A DNA stretch of 64,000 nt from Bacillota bacterium (lineage in GTDB: Bacteria > Bacillota_A > Clostridia > Lachnospirales > Lachnospiraceae). Positions 27,257-36,404 of the stretch are shown one piece after another. Both the position numbers and the translations under genes were made by a program. The stretch covers positions 7,097-71,096 of the forward strand of contig JAEZTQ010000033.1 in assembly GCA_023443625.1 (NCBI GenBank), given 5' to 3'. The number at the start of each line of letters is the position of its first letter. The stretch's first letter is position 1. The notes beneath the pieces are model-generated. The model was not told where the DNA came from. It was given only the letters and a program-made list of their open reading frames with translations, and searched no databases.

Positions 27257-28288
27257 ATGAGTTTTAAATTTATCAAGGAAGTTATATCCCCGGAGGATTT
27301 GGTACAGGCATACCCCATGCCTGCAAGAGATGTCCTTCGTAAAAAGGATAGAGATAAACAGATAAAAGATGTAATTACCGGTGCATCTGACAAATTCCTC
27401 GTTATCATTGGACCCTGTTCTGCCGATAACGAAGACGCTGTATGCGACTATATTTTACGACTTGCTAAGGTACAGGAAAAGGTTGCTGACAAAGTAATAT
27501 TAATACCTCGTATCTATACCAATAAGCCTCGAACTACCGGTGAAGGCTATAAGGGAATTGTGCACCAGCCTGATCCAGAGAAAGAGCCTGATTTACAGGA
27601 AGGCTTAATTGCTATGAGAAAGATGCACCTTCGCGCCATTGCTGAAAGTGGTTTAACTGCTGCTGATGAGATGCTATACCCTGAGAACTGGCCCTACGTA
27701 GAGGATATCCTTTCCTATGTTGCCGTCGGAGCACGCTCCGTGGAAGATCAACAACATCGTTTAACCATCAGTGGCATGGATGTACCTGCTGGAATGAAGA
27801 ATCCTACAAGTGGAGATTTTTCTGTTATGTTAAATTCCGTTGTTGCTGCTCAGGCAAGCCACACCTTCTTATATCGTACCTGGGAAGTTACAACCTCTGG
27901 TAACCCTTTAGCACATACTGTTTTAAGAGGTGCAGTCAATAATTTAGGACAATCCATCCCCAATTATCATTATGAGGATCTAAATCTTCTCTTTTCCATG
28001 TATAACGAGCGTGACCTAGTTAATCAAGCAACAATTATTGATGCTAACCACGCCAACTCCAACAAGCAATTCATGGAACAGACTCGTATTGTTAAGGAAG
28101 TTCTCCATAGTAGAAAGTTATCCCCTGACATTGCAAAGATGGTTAAGGGTGTAATGATTGAAAGCTACATTGAGGGTGGATGCCAAAAAGTACATGAGCA
28201 TATTTATGGTAAATCCATAACAGATGCCTGCCTAGGCTGGGAAGATTCTGAGAGACTGATTTATACTATCGCTGATAATATTTACTAA
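27257..28288 (+). CDS. aroF: 3-deoxy-7-phosphoheptulonate (DAHP) synthase, type I-alpha
   Basis: 343 residues, the size of E. coli AroF/G/H. It condenses phosphoenolpyruvate and erythrose 4-phosphate in the first step of aromatic amino acid synthesis. The signatures are VIIGPCSADN (about 50-59), PRIYTNKPRTTGEGYKG (metal and PEP binding), GARSVEDQQHR and DANHANSNK. Which of the feedback-sensitive isozymes it resembles cannot be told safely. It is the only plus-strand gene in this minus-strand block. Confidence 0.95.
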   Translation: MSFKFIKEVISPEDLVQAYPMPARDVLRKKDRDKQIKDVITGASDKFLVIIGPCSADNEDAVCDYILRLAKVQEKVADKVILIPRIYTNKPRTTGEGYKGIVHQPDPEKEPDLQEGLIAMRKMHLRAIAESGLTAADEMLYPENWPYVEDILSYVAVGARSVEDQQHRLTISGMDVPAGMKNPTSGDFSVMLNSVVAAQASHTFLYRTWEVTTSGNPLAHTVLRGAVNNLGQSIPNYHYEDLNLLFSMYNERDLVNQATIIDANHANSNKQFMEQTRIVKEVLHSRKLSPDIAKMVKGVMIESYIEGGCQKVHEHIYGKSITDACLGWEDSERLIYTIADNIY

Positions 28289-28425
28289 TCTATTCAGTAC
28301 ATTTTATCTCTCCTGATCTCCTCCCAAATTACATTCCTGGGTCATTCATATTATTTAAGCCGATGAGGATCATAAAGCTGTGCAGGGAAGTTTATAAATC
28401 CTAAGCCGTCCAAGAGAATATAGAT

Positions 28426-29301
28426 CTAAGCTCTTGGATGGGTATTCATATAGACTTCCCTGCTGTTTTTATACCCTTTTGACAGATACAACTGGGTTGT
28501 GGTGATATCAGCATGACCCAGAAACTCCTGTACACTACCTAAATCAGCACCATTTTCAATCAAATGCGCAGCAAAGGAATGACGTAAGGCATTGGGATTT
28601 ATATTACCTAGTCCAGCAGACCTGGCATAAGACTTAAGTATCTTCCATAAGCCCTGCCTGCTAAGGGGCTCACCTGAAGCATTTAGAAAGAGAAAGTCAT
28701 TGGTATTACCTTTATCAAAATAATCGGACCTTACCTTTAAATAATCCTGTAATGCAGTCTTTGCTGTTTTTCCAAAAGGAATTACACGTTCTCTTTTCTC
28801 CCTGCAGGAAATATATTTAGCTGGCATATTAACATCCAATAGCTTAAGGGAAATTAGTTCCGATACTTTAATTCCCGTCGCATATAATAGCTCCAGAATA
28901 GCTCTGTCTCTAAGTCCCTTACTGGTTTTTAAATCCGGCAAATTAAGGAGTTTATCTACAGAGGCTTCTTCTATTATCTGGGGCGCTTTTTTATGAACCT
29001 TGGGGAGCTTAATTCGTTCTGTGGGATCTCCCTGCATAATACCTTGCTTAATTAAATACAATATAAAGGCCTTCATTGCTGCTATATTTCTTGATACCGA
29101 TGCAGGCGATAAATCCTTTTCCAACATAAGTATATAGGAATTCAAGCTAGTCTCACTTATTTTTGTAACCGAGTTGATATCTTGCTTTTCAAAGAATAAT
29201 TGAAGTTTTTTTAAATCATTTTGATAAGCTTGCAGAGTATTTTTTGATGCATGCTTAACTTCCTGCAGATATATCATGAAGTCATTGAAATAATCTTCCA
29301 T
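28426..29301 (-). CDS. XerD-like tyrosine recombinase with altered catalytic residues
   Basis: 291 residues in the position XerD holds next to spoIIM in Bacillus. The fold and nucleophile (Y272, TTQLYL) are present, as are R240 (LRHS) and H263 (LGHAD). However, the first catalytic Arg (GLRVSEL in XerD) is K145, the His of HxLR is N237, and the beta-hairpin Lys position appears to be Arg (CREKRER). I checked the codons: AAA, AAT and AGG. Activity as a dif recombinase is doubtful. AAGGAGG precedes ATG 29301, so the gene is well expressed in principle. Confidence 0.88.
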   Translation of the reverse strand: MEDYFNDFMIYLQEVKHASKNTLQAYQNDLKKLQLFFEKQDINSVTKISETSLNSYILMLEKDLSPASVSRNIAAMKAFILYLIKQGIMQGDPTERIKLPKVHKKAPQIIEEASVDKLLNLPDLKTSKGLRDRAILELLYATGIKVSELISLKLLDVNMPAKYISCREKRERVIPFGKTAKTALQDYLKVRSDYFDKGNTNDFLFLNASGEPLSRQGLWKILKSYARSAGLGNINPNALRHSFAAHLIENGADLGSVQEFLGHADITTTQLYLSKGYKNSREVYMNTHPRA

Positions 29302-29363
29302 TTTTTACCTCCTTGATTTACAAAAATCAGTAAAATAAATTCCTTATCTGACTTAACAATAGT

Positions 29364-29975
29364 TTAGGCAAAGGATTCAAGTACTTTCTTTAACAAATAG
29401 GCTCCTGGATAAGCTTCAAGAAAGCTTGCTATAAGTAAGGCAAGGGCCAAAAGCAAAAGCAAAAAGAAATTCCCTTTCAGAAGCTTTGTTATTCCTCCAA
29501 AATTATTACGATTTTCGCTATATATGGTTCTGCATAATTCAAACCCCTTATAGAGACAGACTAAAGATATTGGCAGGTATAAAAGACCCTGGGGAAATAC
29601 ATATACCACTACCAATAGCATACCTTTAAAGCCATACTGCAGGGTTACAACAGAGATAAAAAAACCTGCAAAAAAACCGTAGGACGTAATCTTAAAGGCC
29701 ATATAAGGGATACCTAGAATAGTAATGCTTAGGAGCCAGAAAATTGCAAAATCACCAAAGTTCTTCCCTAGAACATATTGAAATAGTCCAAGATAGTCTA
29801 TGTCCCCCAAGGTAATTTTCCCAAATATATTCGTTTCATAGCTTTGTAATTGACCCATATAATTATCACGAAATATATTTGCACATAACACTCCAAGAAA
29901 CACACCGAACACTAATAGGAATATGGATATCTGTATAACATTTAGTTTATTAAGTTGTAATTTGAGCTGCTTCAT
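29364..29975 (-). CDS. spoIIM: Stage II sporulation protein M
   Basis: 203 residues with five or so hydrophobic helices and the conserved FPQGLLYLP region (about 128-136; PHG-type motif in most homologues). SpoIIM is part of the DMP peptidoglycan machinery that drives engulfment during sporulation. It follows the Nudix gene by 105 bp and precedes the xerD-like gene by 62 bp, the same order as in Bacillus. It supports a spore-forming host. Confidence 0.88.
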   Translation of the reverse strand: MKQLKLQLNKLNVIQISIFLLVFGVFLGVLCANIFRDNYMGQLQSYETNIFGKITLGDIDYLGLFQYVLGKNFGDFAIFWLLSITILGIPYMAFKITSYGFFAGFFISVVTLQYGFKGMLLVVVYVFPQGLLYLPISLVCLYKGFELCRTIYSENRNNFGGITKLLKGNFFLLLLLALALLIASFLEAYPGAYLLKKVLESFA

Positions 29976-30080
29976 TCATAAACCTGCCTATCATTTTATG
30001 TATATAAAATAGATATGACAGAAAACAAAAAATAGAACAAGCTAATCTTATACAGTTAAATTACCAAATTTTCACTATTA

Positions 30081-30614
30081 TTACAAGCCCTGCTTTGTCT
30101 TATAAGCAAGAATTGCAGCTATGGTTTTGGCATCAAGAATTTCACCCTTAAAAATCATCTCTGTTAATTCTTCTATCCCATGTTTCTCATAGGTAACAAA
30201 CTCGTCTTCATCTAAATTCTGCTTAGAGGGCGTGATATCTGTGGTATAATATATATCTATTCTTTCATTACTAAAGGCTACGGTAGTAAATAAATCAATT
30301 AGATGAAATACCTTACCTGCCTTAAATCCCGTCTCCTCTTCGCATTCACGAATTGCGCAGCTACGGCTGTCCTCTCCATCATTTAAACCACCCGCTGGTA
30401 TCTCAAGGGTATACTGATCTATTGCATTACGATATTGGCGCACCATGAGAATCCTCCCATCTGAATCAACAGGGATCATAGCAGCTGCACCTCTATGTTT
30501 TATAAAATCAAAATTAGTCTGCTTTCCACCTTCAATCTCTATCGTATCACTGTAAAAATCAATGATACGGCCTTTTTGAACTAAATCTCTTTTCAATCTC
30601 TTGTATGGAATCAT
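30081..30614 (-). CDS. nudF: ADP-ribose pyrophosphatase (Nudix hydrolase)
   Basis: 177 residues with a complete Nudix box starting GLNDGED and ending RECEEETGF (about 94-115), preceded by IPAGG, typical of ADP-ribose pyrophosphatases. It hydrolyses ADP-ribose to AMP and ribose 5-phosphate. GGAGG precedes ATG 30614. Its place just before spoIIM matches Bacillus nudF. Confidence 0.92.
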   Translation of the reverse strand: MIPYKRLKRDLVQKGRIIDFYSDTIEIEGGKQTNFDFIKHRGAAAMIPVDSDGRILMVRQYRNAIDQYTLEIPAGGLNDGEDSRSCAIRECEEETGFKAGKVFHLIDLFTTVAFSNERIDIYYTTDITPSKQNLDEDEFVTYEKHGIEELTEMIFKGEILDAKTIAAILAYKTKQGL

Positions 30615-30977
30615 ACAAATCCTCCATTCTGTCTAAGCTAAGTGAAACAACTTTTTCATTTCACTTTACTTTTAATTTTGTTTTTCTCCTTATGTTATTA
30701 CTTATAATAACTTGTAGTCATTTTAACACAAACCCAATATAAAATAAAAGGAAATCTTTATCCTGTGGAAAAATCAAGAAGTCTTACAAGAAAGTGTCAG
30801 CTTGCTGACACTTCGTGCCCGAGGGGATTGCGAAGCAATATACTTCATACGCAAATTCATTTGCGTTATTCGCTGAGGTACGCATCCATAGCAGAGCGTT
30901 TTTATTCAATAGGACGTAATTTCCTATTGAATAAATAAGGGTGTATAGTAAACCACGTAAGTTTACTATACACCCTT
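30615..30977 (-). other. Spacer with four perfect hairpins; includes a terminator
   Basis: Hairpins lie at 30792-30813 (10-bp arms, TT loop), 30849-30866 (8-bp arms ACGCAAAT), 30902-30934 (13-bp arms TTATTCAATAGGA) and 30937-30977 (17-bp arms starting AAGGGTGTATAG). The last, read on the minus strand, lies 61 bp after the aminotransferase stop and is its probable terminator. The others are unexplained. The string of hairpins looks like an inserted palindromic repeat element. 30615-30780 is AT-rich, without visible signals. Confidence 0.65.
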
Positions 30978-31038
30978 AATACTACTGAGTATTTAATTCT
31001 TCATATTACAAGGATACAATATTATTAACAACTTTTGA

Positions 31039-32232
31039 TTATAAACTATCTGCAAAAGCTGCGATACGATCGAGACCCTTCTTTATCTGCTCCATAGATA
31101 TGGCATAGGAAAGGCGGATATGATCTGCAAAACCAAAGTCTTCACAGGGAATAACAGCAACATTATAATCCTCAATTAGAATTTGTGAAAGCCTATAAAC
31201 ATCAGCAATTTTGGAACCTTTATATTCTTTGTCAAGTATCTGACTAATGTCCACAAAGAGATAAAATGCTCCTTCAGGTTTTAATGCAGATACTAACTTT
31301 ATATCTGCTATTCTATCCATCATATAATCTCTTCTCTTTTTAAACTCTGCATGCATTGCTTTAACAGAATCTTGAGGTCCTACTAAGGCTTCATATGCTG
31401 CCTTTTGCGCAATGGAGTTAGGATTAGAGGTTTGATGACTTTGAACACTACCCATTAGTTTAGCAATCTCTTTGGAAGATCCAGTAAATCCAATTCTCCA
31501 GCCTGTCATGGAATAGCTTTTTGCAACACCACTACAGGTTATGGTACGTTTGTATATCTCATCATTTAGGGAAGCGATACTAATTGCTTCTCCCTCATAG
31601 ATTAAATGCTCATACATTTCGTCAGAAACCACATAAAAGTCTTTTCTCACTGCAACTTCAGCGATTGCCTCAAGTTCTTCTCTCGTATATATCATACCGG
31701 AAGGATTGCTAGGAGAATTAAGGATAAGGGCTTTTGTCTTCTCAGTACAAGCAGCTTCGATCTGTGCAGCTGTCACCTTGTAATTTTGTTCCTTCTCTGC
31801 TCTTACATATACAGGAACACCATCAGCAAGCTTAACAATCTCAGGATAACTCAGCCAGTAAGGGGTTGGAATGATTACTTCATCTCCAGGATTACAGATT
31901 GCTTGAAAAACATTCGTTAAGGAATGTTTTCCACCATTACTAACAACAATTTGGTTTGTTTCATACTTAATATGATTGAAATTTAAAAACTTTTCACATA
32001 TTGCTTTCTTAAGCTCCAACGTTCCATCTGCAGGTGTGTACTTTGTAAATCCAGCATGAATTGCTTTAATTGCCGCTTCGCAAATATTATCCGGTGTATT
32101 AAAGTCCGGTTCACCTGCTCCAAATCCTACAACATCAATCCCCATATCCTTTAGTTCCTTCGCCTTAGCTGTGATAGCCAGGGTTGAAGAGGGTTTAACT
32201 GCCTGAGCTTTTCTTGATAATGTTAATGCCAT
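31039..32232 (-). CDS. Class I aminotransferase, aspartate aminotransferase-like
   Basis: 397 residues starting MALTLSRKAQAVKPS; GGTGG is 5 nt upstream of ATG 32232 (a GTG 12 bp earlier is the alternative). The PLP lysine lies in SGVAKSYSMTGWRIG (about 234-248). NSPSNPSG binds PLP, and the C-terminal Arg (HIRLSYA) binds the substrate carboxylate. It is typical of the subgroup I-beta/gamma aspartate or aromatic aminotransferases. It is monocistronic, with a structured element 65 bp upstream. Confidence 0.93.
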   Translation of the reverse strand: MALTLSRKAQAVKPSSTLAITAKAKELKDMGIDVVGFGAGEPDFNTPDNICEAAIKAIHAGFTKYTPADGTLELKKAICEKFLNFNHIKYETNQIVVSNGGKHSLTNVFQAICNPGDEVIIPTPYWLSYPEIVKLADGVPVYVRAEKEQNYKVTAAQIEAACTEKTKALILNSPSNPSGMIYTREELEAIAEVAVRKDFYVVSDEMYEHLIYEGEAISIASLNDEIYKRTITCSGVAKSYSMTGWRIGFTGSSKEIAKLMGSVQSHQTSNPNSIAQKAAYEALVGPQDSVKAMHAEFKKRRDYMMDRIADIKLVSALKPEGAFYLFVDISQILDKEYKGSKIADVYRLSQILIEDYNVAVIPCEDFGFADHIRLSYAISMEQIKKGLDRIAAFADSL

Positions 32233-32294
32233 ATCTTCCACCATCCTTATATAATCATATACTATGTATTATAGATATCATTCATATTAATAAC

Positions 32295-32345
32295 CAAGCC
32301 TTTTTGTAACCTGCAAACTTTGGGCAGCAGGTACCAGATTGCCCA
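32295..32345. ncRNA. Pseudoknot-like conserved element, copy 1
   Basis: Two crossing stems can form: ACCTGC (32309-32314) with GCAGGT (32327-32332), and TGGGCA (32321-32326) with TGCCCA (32340-32345). A related sequence with the same arrangement occurs at 44191-44280, sharing GCCTTTT, ACCTGCAAACTTT, GGGC, AGGTAC and TGCCCATT. It lies about 65 bp upstream of the aminotransferase ATG. It could be a leader RNA, a small RNA or a dispersed repeat. I do not recognise a named family. Confidence 0.45.
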
Positions 32346-32551
32346 TTGAATAATCTTTGATTTGTCAATCCAAACTCAATGAAAGGACTTATTGATATTT
32401 TTATTACTGAAATCTTTAACACATTGTAATATATAAATTTGGATATTGCAACACAAATTTCAAAAAATTCACCAAAAGTATTTTCATGGGCTTTCATATG
32501 TCCGTGTGTCAAGGATTTTTTGTGCATTTTGTGCATTTTTCGTAATTTTAT

Positions 32552-32592
32552 GCACAAAAAAACCTTATAGACATAATATCTACAAGGTTTTT
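32552..32592 (-). terminator. Terminator of rny
   Basis: On the minus strand, an imperfect stem (AAAAACCTTGTAGA with TCTATAAGGTTTTT) is followed by a further T run. It starts 23 bp after the RNase Y stop. Confidence 0.8.
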
Positions 32593-32614
32593 GTTTTTAA
32601 TCCATGTGTACTAA

Positions 32615-34177
32615 TTATTTCGCATAGTCAGTTACTCTAGATTCTCTGATTACGTTAACTTTAATTTGTCCCGGATATTCTAATTCACTTTCAATTTTCT
32701 TAGATAAATCACGTGCTAATAATACCATATCAGCATCGCTGATTTGCTCAGGTACCACCATTACTCTGACTTCCCTGCCCGCTTGGATAGCAAATGACTT
32801 ATCTACCCCCTTAAAGCTATTGGTAATATCTTCAAGTTGCTTTAGTCTGTTGGTATATGTTTCTAATGTTTCACGTCTAGCACCAGGTCTAGCTGCTGAG
32901 ATTGTATCAGCTGCCTGAACAATGCATGCGATCAATGACTGGAATTCCACATCACCATGGTGAGCTTCAACAGCATTGATAACAATCGGTGATTCCTTAT
33001 ATTTTCTACATAAGTCAACACCAATCTGTACATGAGTTCCTTCCATTTCATGATCCACCGATTTACCGATGTCATGTAATAATCCGGCACGTTTTGCAAG
33101 TCTAACATCCACACCGATTTCTCCGGCTAGAAGGCCGGATAAAATAGCCACCTCAATTGAATGCTTTAAGGCATTCTGTCCATAACTTGTCCTAAATTTC
33201 ATCTTGCCGAGAAGCTTTACTAGCTCTGGATGTATTCCATGTACTCCTACTTCTAAGGTAGCAGCCTCTCCCGATTCCCTTATCATTACTTCAACTTCTT
33301 TTTGAGCTTTTTCTACCATTTCTTCAATTCTGGCGGGATGAATTCTTCCGTCAACAATGAGTTTTTCAAGTGCAATTCTTGCAACTTCTCTCCTAATTGG
33401 ATCAAAAGCTGATAAAATTACAGCCTCCGGTGTATCATCAATAATCAAATCTACACCTGTCATAGTTTCTAACGTTCTGATATTACGTCCTTCTCTACCA
33501 ATAATGCGACCTTTCATCTCATCATTAGGAAGTTGTACAACGGAAATCGTTGTTTCAGCAACATGATCTGCAGCACATCTCTGAATTGCAGTAACTACAT
33601 AATCCTTTGCTTTCTTATCCGCTTCTTCTTTGGCCTTGTTTTCCAAATCCTTTATAAGCAAAGCGGTTTCATGTTTTACTTCTTCTTCAACAGTCTTAAT
33701 TAGATATTCCTTAGCTTGTTCGGAGGTTAATCCTGAAATCTTTTCCAACTCCTGCAGCTGTTTTTCGTGGAACTCTTCCACTTCCTGCTTGACCTTGTCA
33801 AGCTCAGCTTCTTTTGCAGAAAGTCTAGATTCTTTCTTTTCCAGTGCTTCGGTTTTTCTATCTAAAGTCTCTTCTTTAGTTAGAACCCGTTTTTCATAGC
33901 GCTGTATCTCGGATCTGCGTTCTTTGGATTCTCGCTCGAATTCATTCTTAGCTTTAAGAGCTTCCTCTTTCGCTTCGAGCAAAGCCTCTCGCTTCTTAGT
34001 TTCAGCTGTTTTTAATGCTTCATCTATAATTTCTCTTGCCTTTTCGTCTGCATTGCCTATTTTCGCTTCATATACTTTAATGCGATAGGAAATAGCAATC
34101 TTCCACGAAACAACAGCTACAACAACTAATAATACGATAACTCCAATTGCGACCGCAAAATATATAGGCTGTGGCAC
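32615..34177 (-). CDS. rny: Ribonuclease Y
   Basis: 520 residues: an N-terminal membrane helix, a long coiled coil (about 30-190), a KH domain with [15 protein letters not shown] (about 218-232) and an HD domain with HSIEVA and LLHDIGK (about 340-372). It is the membrane-bound endonuclease that starts mRNA turnover in Firmicutes. The GGAGG-type site (AAGGAGGTGCTCC) before ATG 34177 is strong. It is monocistronic. Confidence 0.98.
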   Translation of the reverse strand: MPQPIYFAVAIGVIVLLVVVAVVSWKIAISYRIKVYEAKIGNADEKAREIIDEALKTAETKKREALLEAKEEALKAKNEFERESKERRSEIQRYEKRVLTKEETLDRKTEALEKKESRLSAKEAELDKVKQEVEEFHEKQLQELEKISGLTSEQAKEYLIKTVEEEVKHETALLIKDLENKAKEEADKKAKDYVVTAIQRCAADHVAETTISVVQLPNDEMKGRIIGREGRNIRTLETMTGVDLIIDDTPEAVILSAFDPIRREVARIALEKLIVDGRIHPARIEEMVEKAQKEVEVMIRESGEAATLEVGVHGIHPELVKLLGKMKFRTSYGQNALKHSIEVAILSGLLAGEIGVDVRLAKRAGLLHDIGKSVDHEMEGTHVQIGVDLCRKYKESPIVINAVEAHHGDVEFQSLIACIVQAADTISAARPGARRETLETYTNRLKQLEDITNSFKGVDKSFAIQAGREVRVMVVPEQISDADMVLLARDLSKKIESELEYPGQIKVNVIRESRVTDYAK

Positions 34178-34717
34178 AGGAGCACCTCCTTATTTAGTTT
34201 TCATTGTACAATATGAGATTAACAAGATGAATCGACCCATTGTAAATTAAAAATTTACTTATCACAAATTCACTTGCTATGAATTTTCAAGAAGTGAAAG
34301 TACAAACACCCCACTTATTATAAATTCACTTATCAATAAATAATACAACACATAAATTTTATACTGTTTTTACTAATATGTCAAGTATACTAACGAATAA
34401 TTTATCTATTATGACAAAATATAGTATCAATATGTAGAAGGAATTAAGCTTCTACATACTATATAATCACAAATTGAATACTATTTATCAATAATTATGA
34501 TTAATTATTCAATGGCTGACAGGCTTTCTATCAAAAGAAATATAAAAAAACTTCATTTACCTATCATAGATGATTATTAACCATATAATTCAACCTATAA
34601 CAGCAACAATAAAAAATTGAATAAGCTTTCATATAACATGCTCATAAAACTAAATAAAATAATGTATAATAATCCATATTGCATAGTAAGCTTAAATTGC
34701 AATATGTGGAAAATCCC
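34178..34717. other. 540-bp AT-rich gene-free region
   Basis: It contains repeated short motifs (AAATTCACTTATCA-like at about 34250, 34265 and 34320), a hairpin with arms ATGTAGAAG / CTTCTACAT (34432-34457) and the miaB terminator hairpin at its right end. The rny promoter should lie here, but I cannot place it. No ORF is supported. Confidence 0.45.
34674..34709 (-). terminator. Probable terminator of miaB
   Basis: On the minus strand, CCACATATTGCA pairs imperfectly with TGCAATATGG around a 14-nt loop, followed by the AT-rich ATTATTATAC. It starts 9 bp after the miaB stop. Confidence 0.55.
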
Positions 34718-36172
34718 TTATTCTGATACCAATTTACCCATATAATAAAAACCCTTACTCTCTGTCAGATGTACTTCCACGATCTTACCAACCAAACTCA
34801 CATCTCCAGGAAAATGTACCAATAGATTATTACTTAATCTACCCGTTAAAAGAGTATTATTCTGGCTATTTACTTCTTCTACCAGAACCTTCTGTATGGT
34901 ATTTTCATCCTTACCGGCAGATTTAGCTGAACTTAACTGAACCTCCTTTAATAAGCGATCAAAACGTTCCATTGCTACCTTTTCTTCCACCTGATCCTCC
35001 ATGGTAGCAGCAGGTGTTCCTGTTCTTTTGGAATAGATAAAGGTAAAGGCACTATCATAGCCCACCTTCTGTACCACCTCCATGGTCTCTAAGAAATCCT
35101 CTTCTGTTTCCCCTGGGAAACCTACGATAATATCTGTGGTAAGGGAGATATCCGGTACAGCAGTACGAATTTTATCTACCAATTCCAAATAACTTTCCTT
35201 GGTATAACGTCTATTCATTAATCTTAATAATCTACTGCTTCCGGATTGAACAGGCAGATGCAAATGCTTGCAAATCTTATTACTATGCTTCATCACTTCA
35301 ATTAATTCATCGGATAAATCCTTGGGATGAGAAGTCATAAAACGAATTCTTTCAATTCCCTCAATTTTTTCAATTTCTTCTAAGAGTTTGGCAAAGCTCA
35401 TAGGGGTATCTAAGGTTTTTCCATAGGAATTTACATTCTGTCCAAGGAGCATAATCTCTACAACTCCATCTGCTGCAAGAGACCTAATCTCCTCTAAGAT
35501 ATCCTTCGGATTTCTACTTCGTTCCCTACCTCTTACATAAGGCACAATACAATAACTGCAGAAATTATTACAGCCAAACATAATATTAACACCAGCCTTA
35601 AAGCTGTATTTACGGTCGTTAGGCAGACTCTCCACAATCATATCTGTGTCCTTCCACAAATCAATGACCATTCGCTTAGAATCCAAGCGTATCTGCATGA
35701 GCTCCGCCAACTTAAAGATATTGTGGGTACCAAAGATAATATCCACAAAGCGGTAGCTGGTCTTTATCTTCTCTACTGCCGAAGGCTCCTGCATCATACA
35801 ACCACAGATAGCTATCTTCATCCCTGGATTACTTTTCTTAAGTTTTCCTAAGTATCCTAGACGACCATAGACTCTATTATTGGCATTCTCTCTTACAGTG
35901 CAAGTATTATAAAGAACAAAATCTGCATTCTCTGTATCTGTCTCCTCATAGCCAATTTGCTTTAAGATCCCAGATATCTTCTCAGAATCACGGCTATTCA
36001 TCTGACATCCAAAGGTTGTGATACAGTAGGTTAAAGGTCTGCCTAGACGTTCCTTTTCCCCAAGACACCAGTTTCGTAATTTTGCAATGTAAAAATACTG
36101 TCTTTCTGGTTCATTGAATGGTTCTTCTGCATTAATATCTATCTTACTAAAATCAATATCAAAATTATTCAT
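34718..36172 (-). CDS. miaB: tRNA-2-methylthio-N6-dimethylallyladenosine synthase
   Basis: 484 residues. The N-terminal methylthiotransferase domain has its three cluster cysteines (FGCQMN, YNTCTVRE, ICGCMMQE). The radical-SAM motif CNNFCSYC (about 200-207) binds the second cluster, and a TRAM domain ends the protein (about 415-480). It adds the methylthio group to A37 of tRNAs reading UNN codons. The ribosome site is weak. mutS/mutL, which often follow miaB in clostridia, are not adjacent here. Confidence 0.96.
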   Translation of the reverse strand: MNNFDIDFSKIDINAEEPFNEPERQYFYIAKLRNWCLGEKERLGRPLTYCITTFGCQMNSRDSEKISGILKQIGYEETDTENADFVLYNTCTVRENANNRVYGRLGYLGKLKKSNPGMKIAICGCMMQEPSAVEKIKTSYRFVDIIFGTHNIFKLAELMQIRLDSKRMVIDLWKDTDMIVESLPNDRKYSFKAGVNIMFGCNNFCSYCIVPYVRGRERSRNPKDILEEIRSLAADGVVEIMLLGQNVNSYGKTLDTPMSFAKLLEEIEKIEGIERIRFMTSHPKDLSDELIEVMKHSNKICKHLHLPVQSGSSRLLRLMNRRYTKESYLELVDKIRTAVPDISLTTDIIVGFPGETEEDFLETMEVVQKVGYDSAFTFIYSKRTGTPAATMEDQVEEKVAMERFDRLLKEVQLSSAKSAGKDENTIQKVLVEEVNSQNNTLLTGRLSNNLLVHFPGDVSLVGKIVEVHLTESKGFYYMGKLVSE

Positions 36173-36352
36173 CTCTACTTATATTCCTTCTATCATGCTT
36201 ATCATTCAGTAACTACAAAATTATAATATATGAAGCCAATAAATTCAATCCCAATCTCTTGTTAACTGGGTTTAAGGTTCAGACTGAAAAGGTAGTAAAC
36301 AACTCTCAAAGAGAAAATGGTCTTATCAAAAGTTTTCTACTTATTGCTCCTA

Positions 36353-36384
36353 AAAAGCCTGTCACAAAGACGTGACAGGCTTTT
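36353..36384 (-). terminator. Terminator of the chemoreceptor gene
   Basis: A perfect 13-bp stem (AAAAGCCTGTCAC with its complement) and a 6-nt loop end in TTTTT on the minus strand, 20 bp after the stop at 36405. Confidence 0.9.
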
Positions 36385-36404
36385 AGTTATGCCCATGGCA
36401 TTTT

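Noticed and set aside
32233..32614. T-box riboswitch upstream of the aminotransferase
   Set aside because: No T-box sequence (AGGGTGGNACCGCG-like) and no matching terminator are seen; the conserved piece is the pseudoknot-like element instead.
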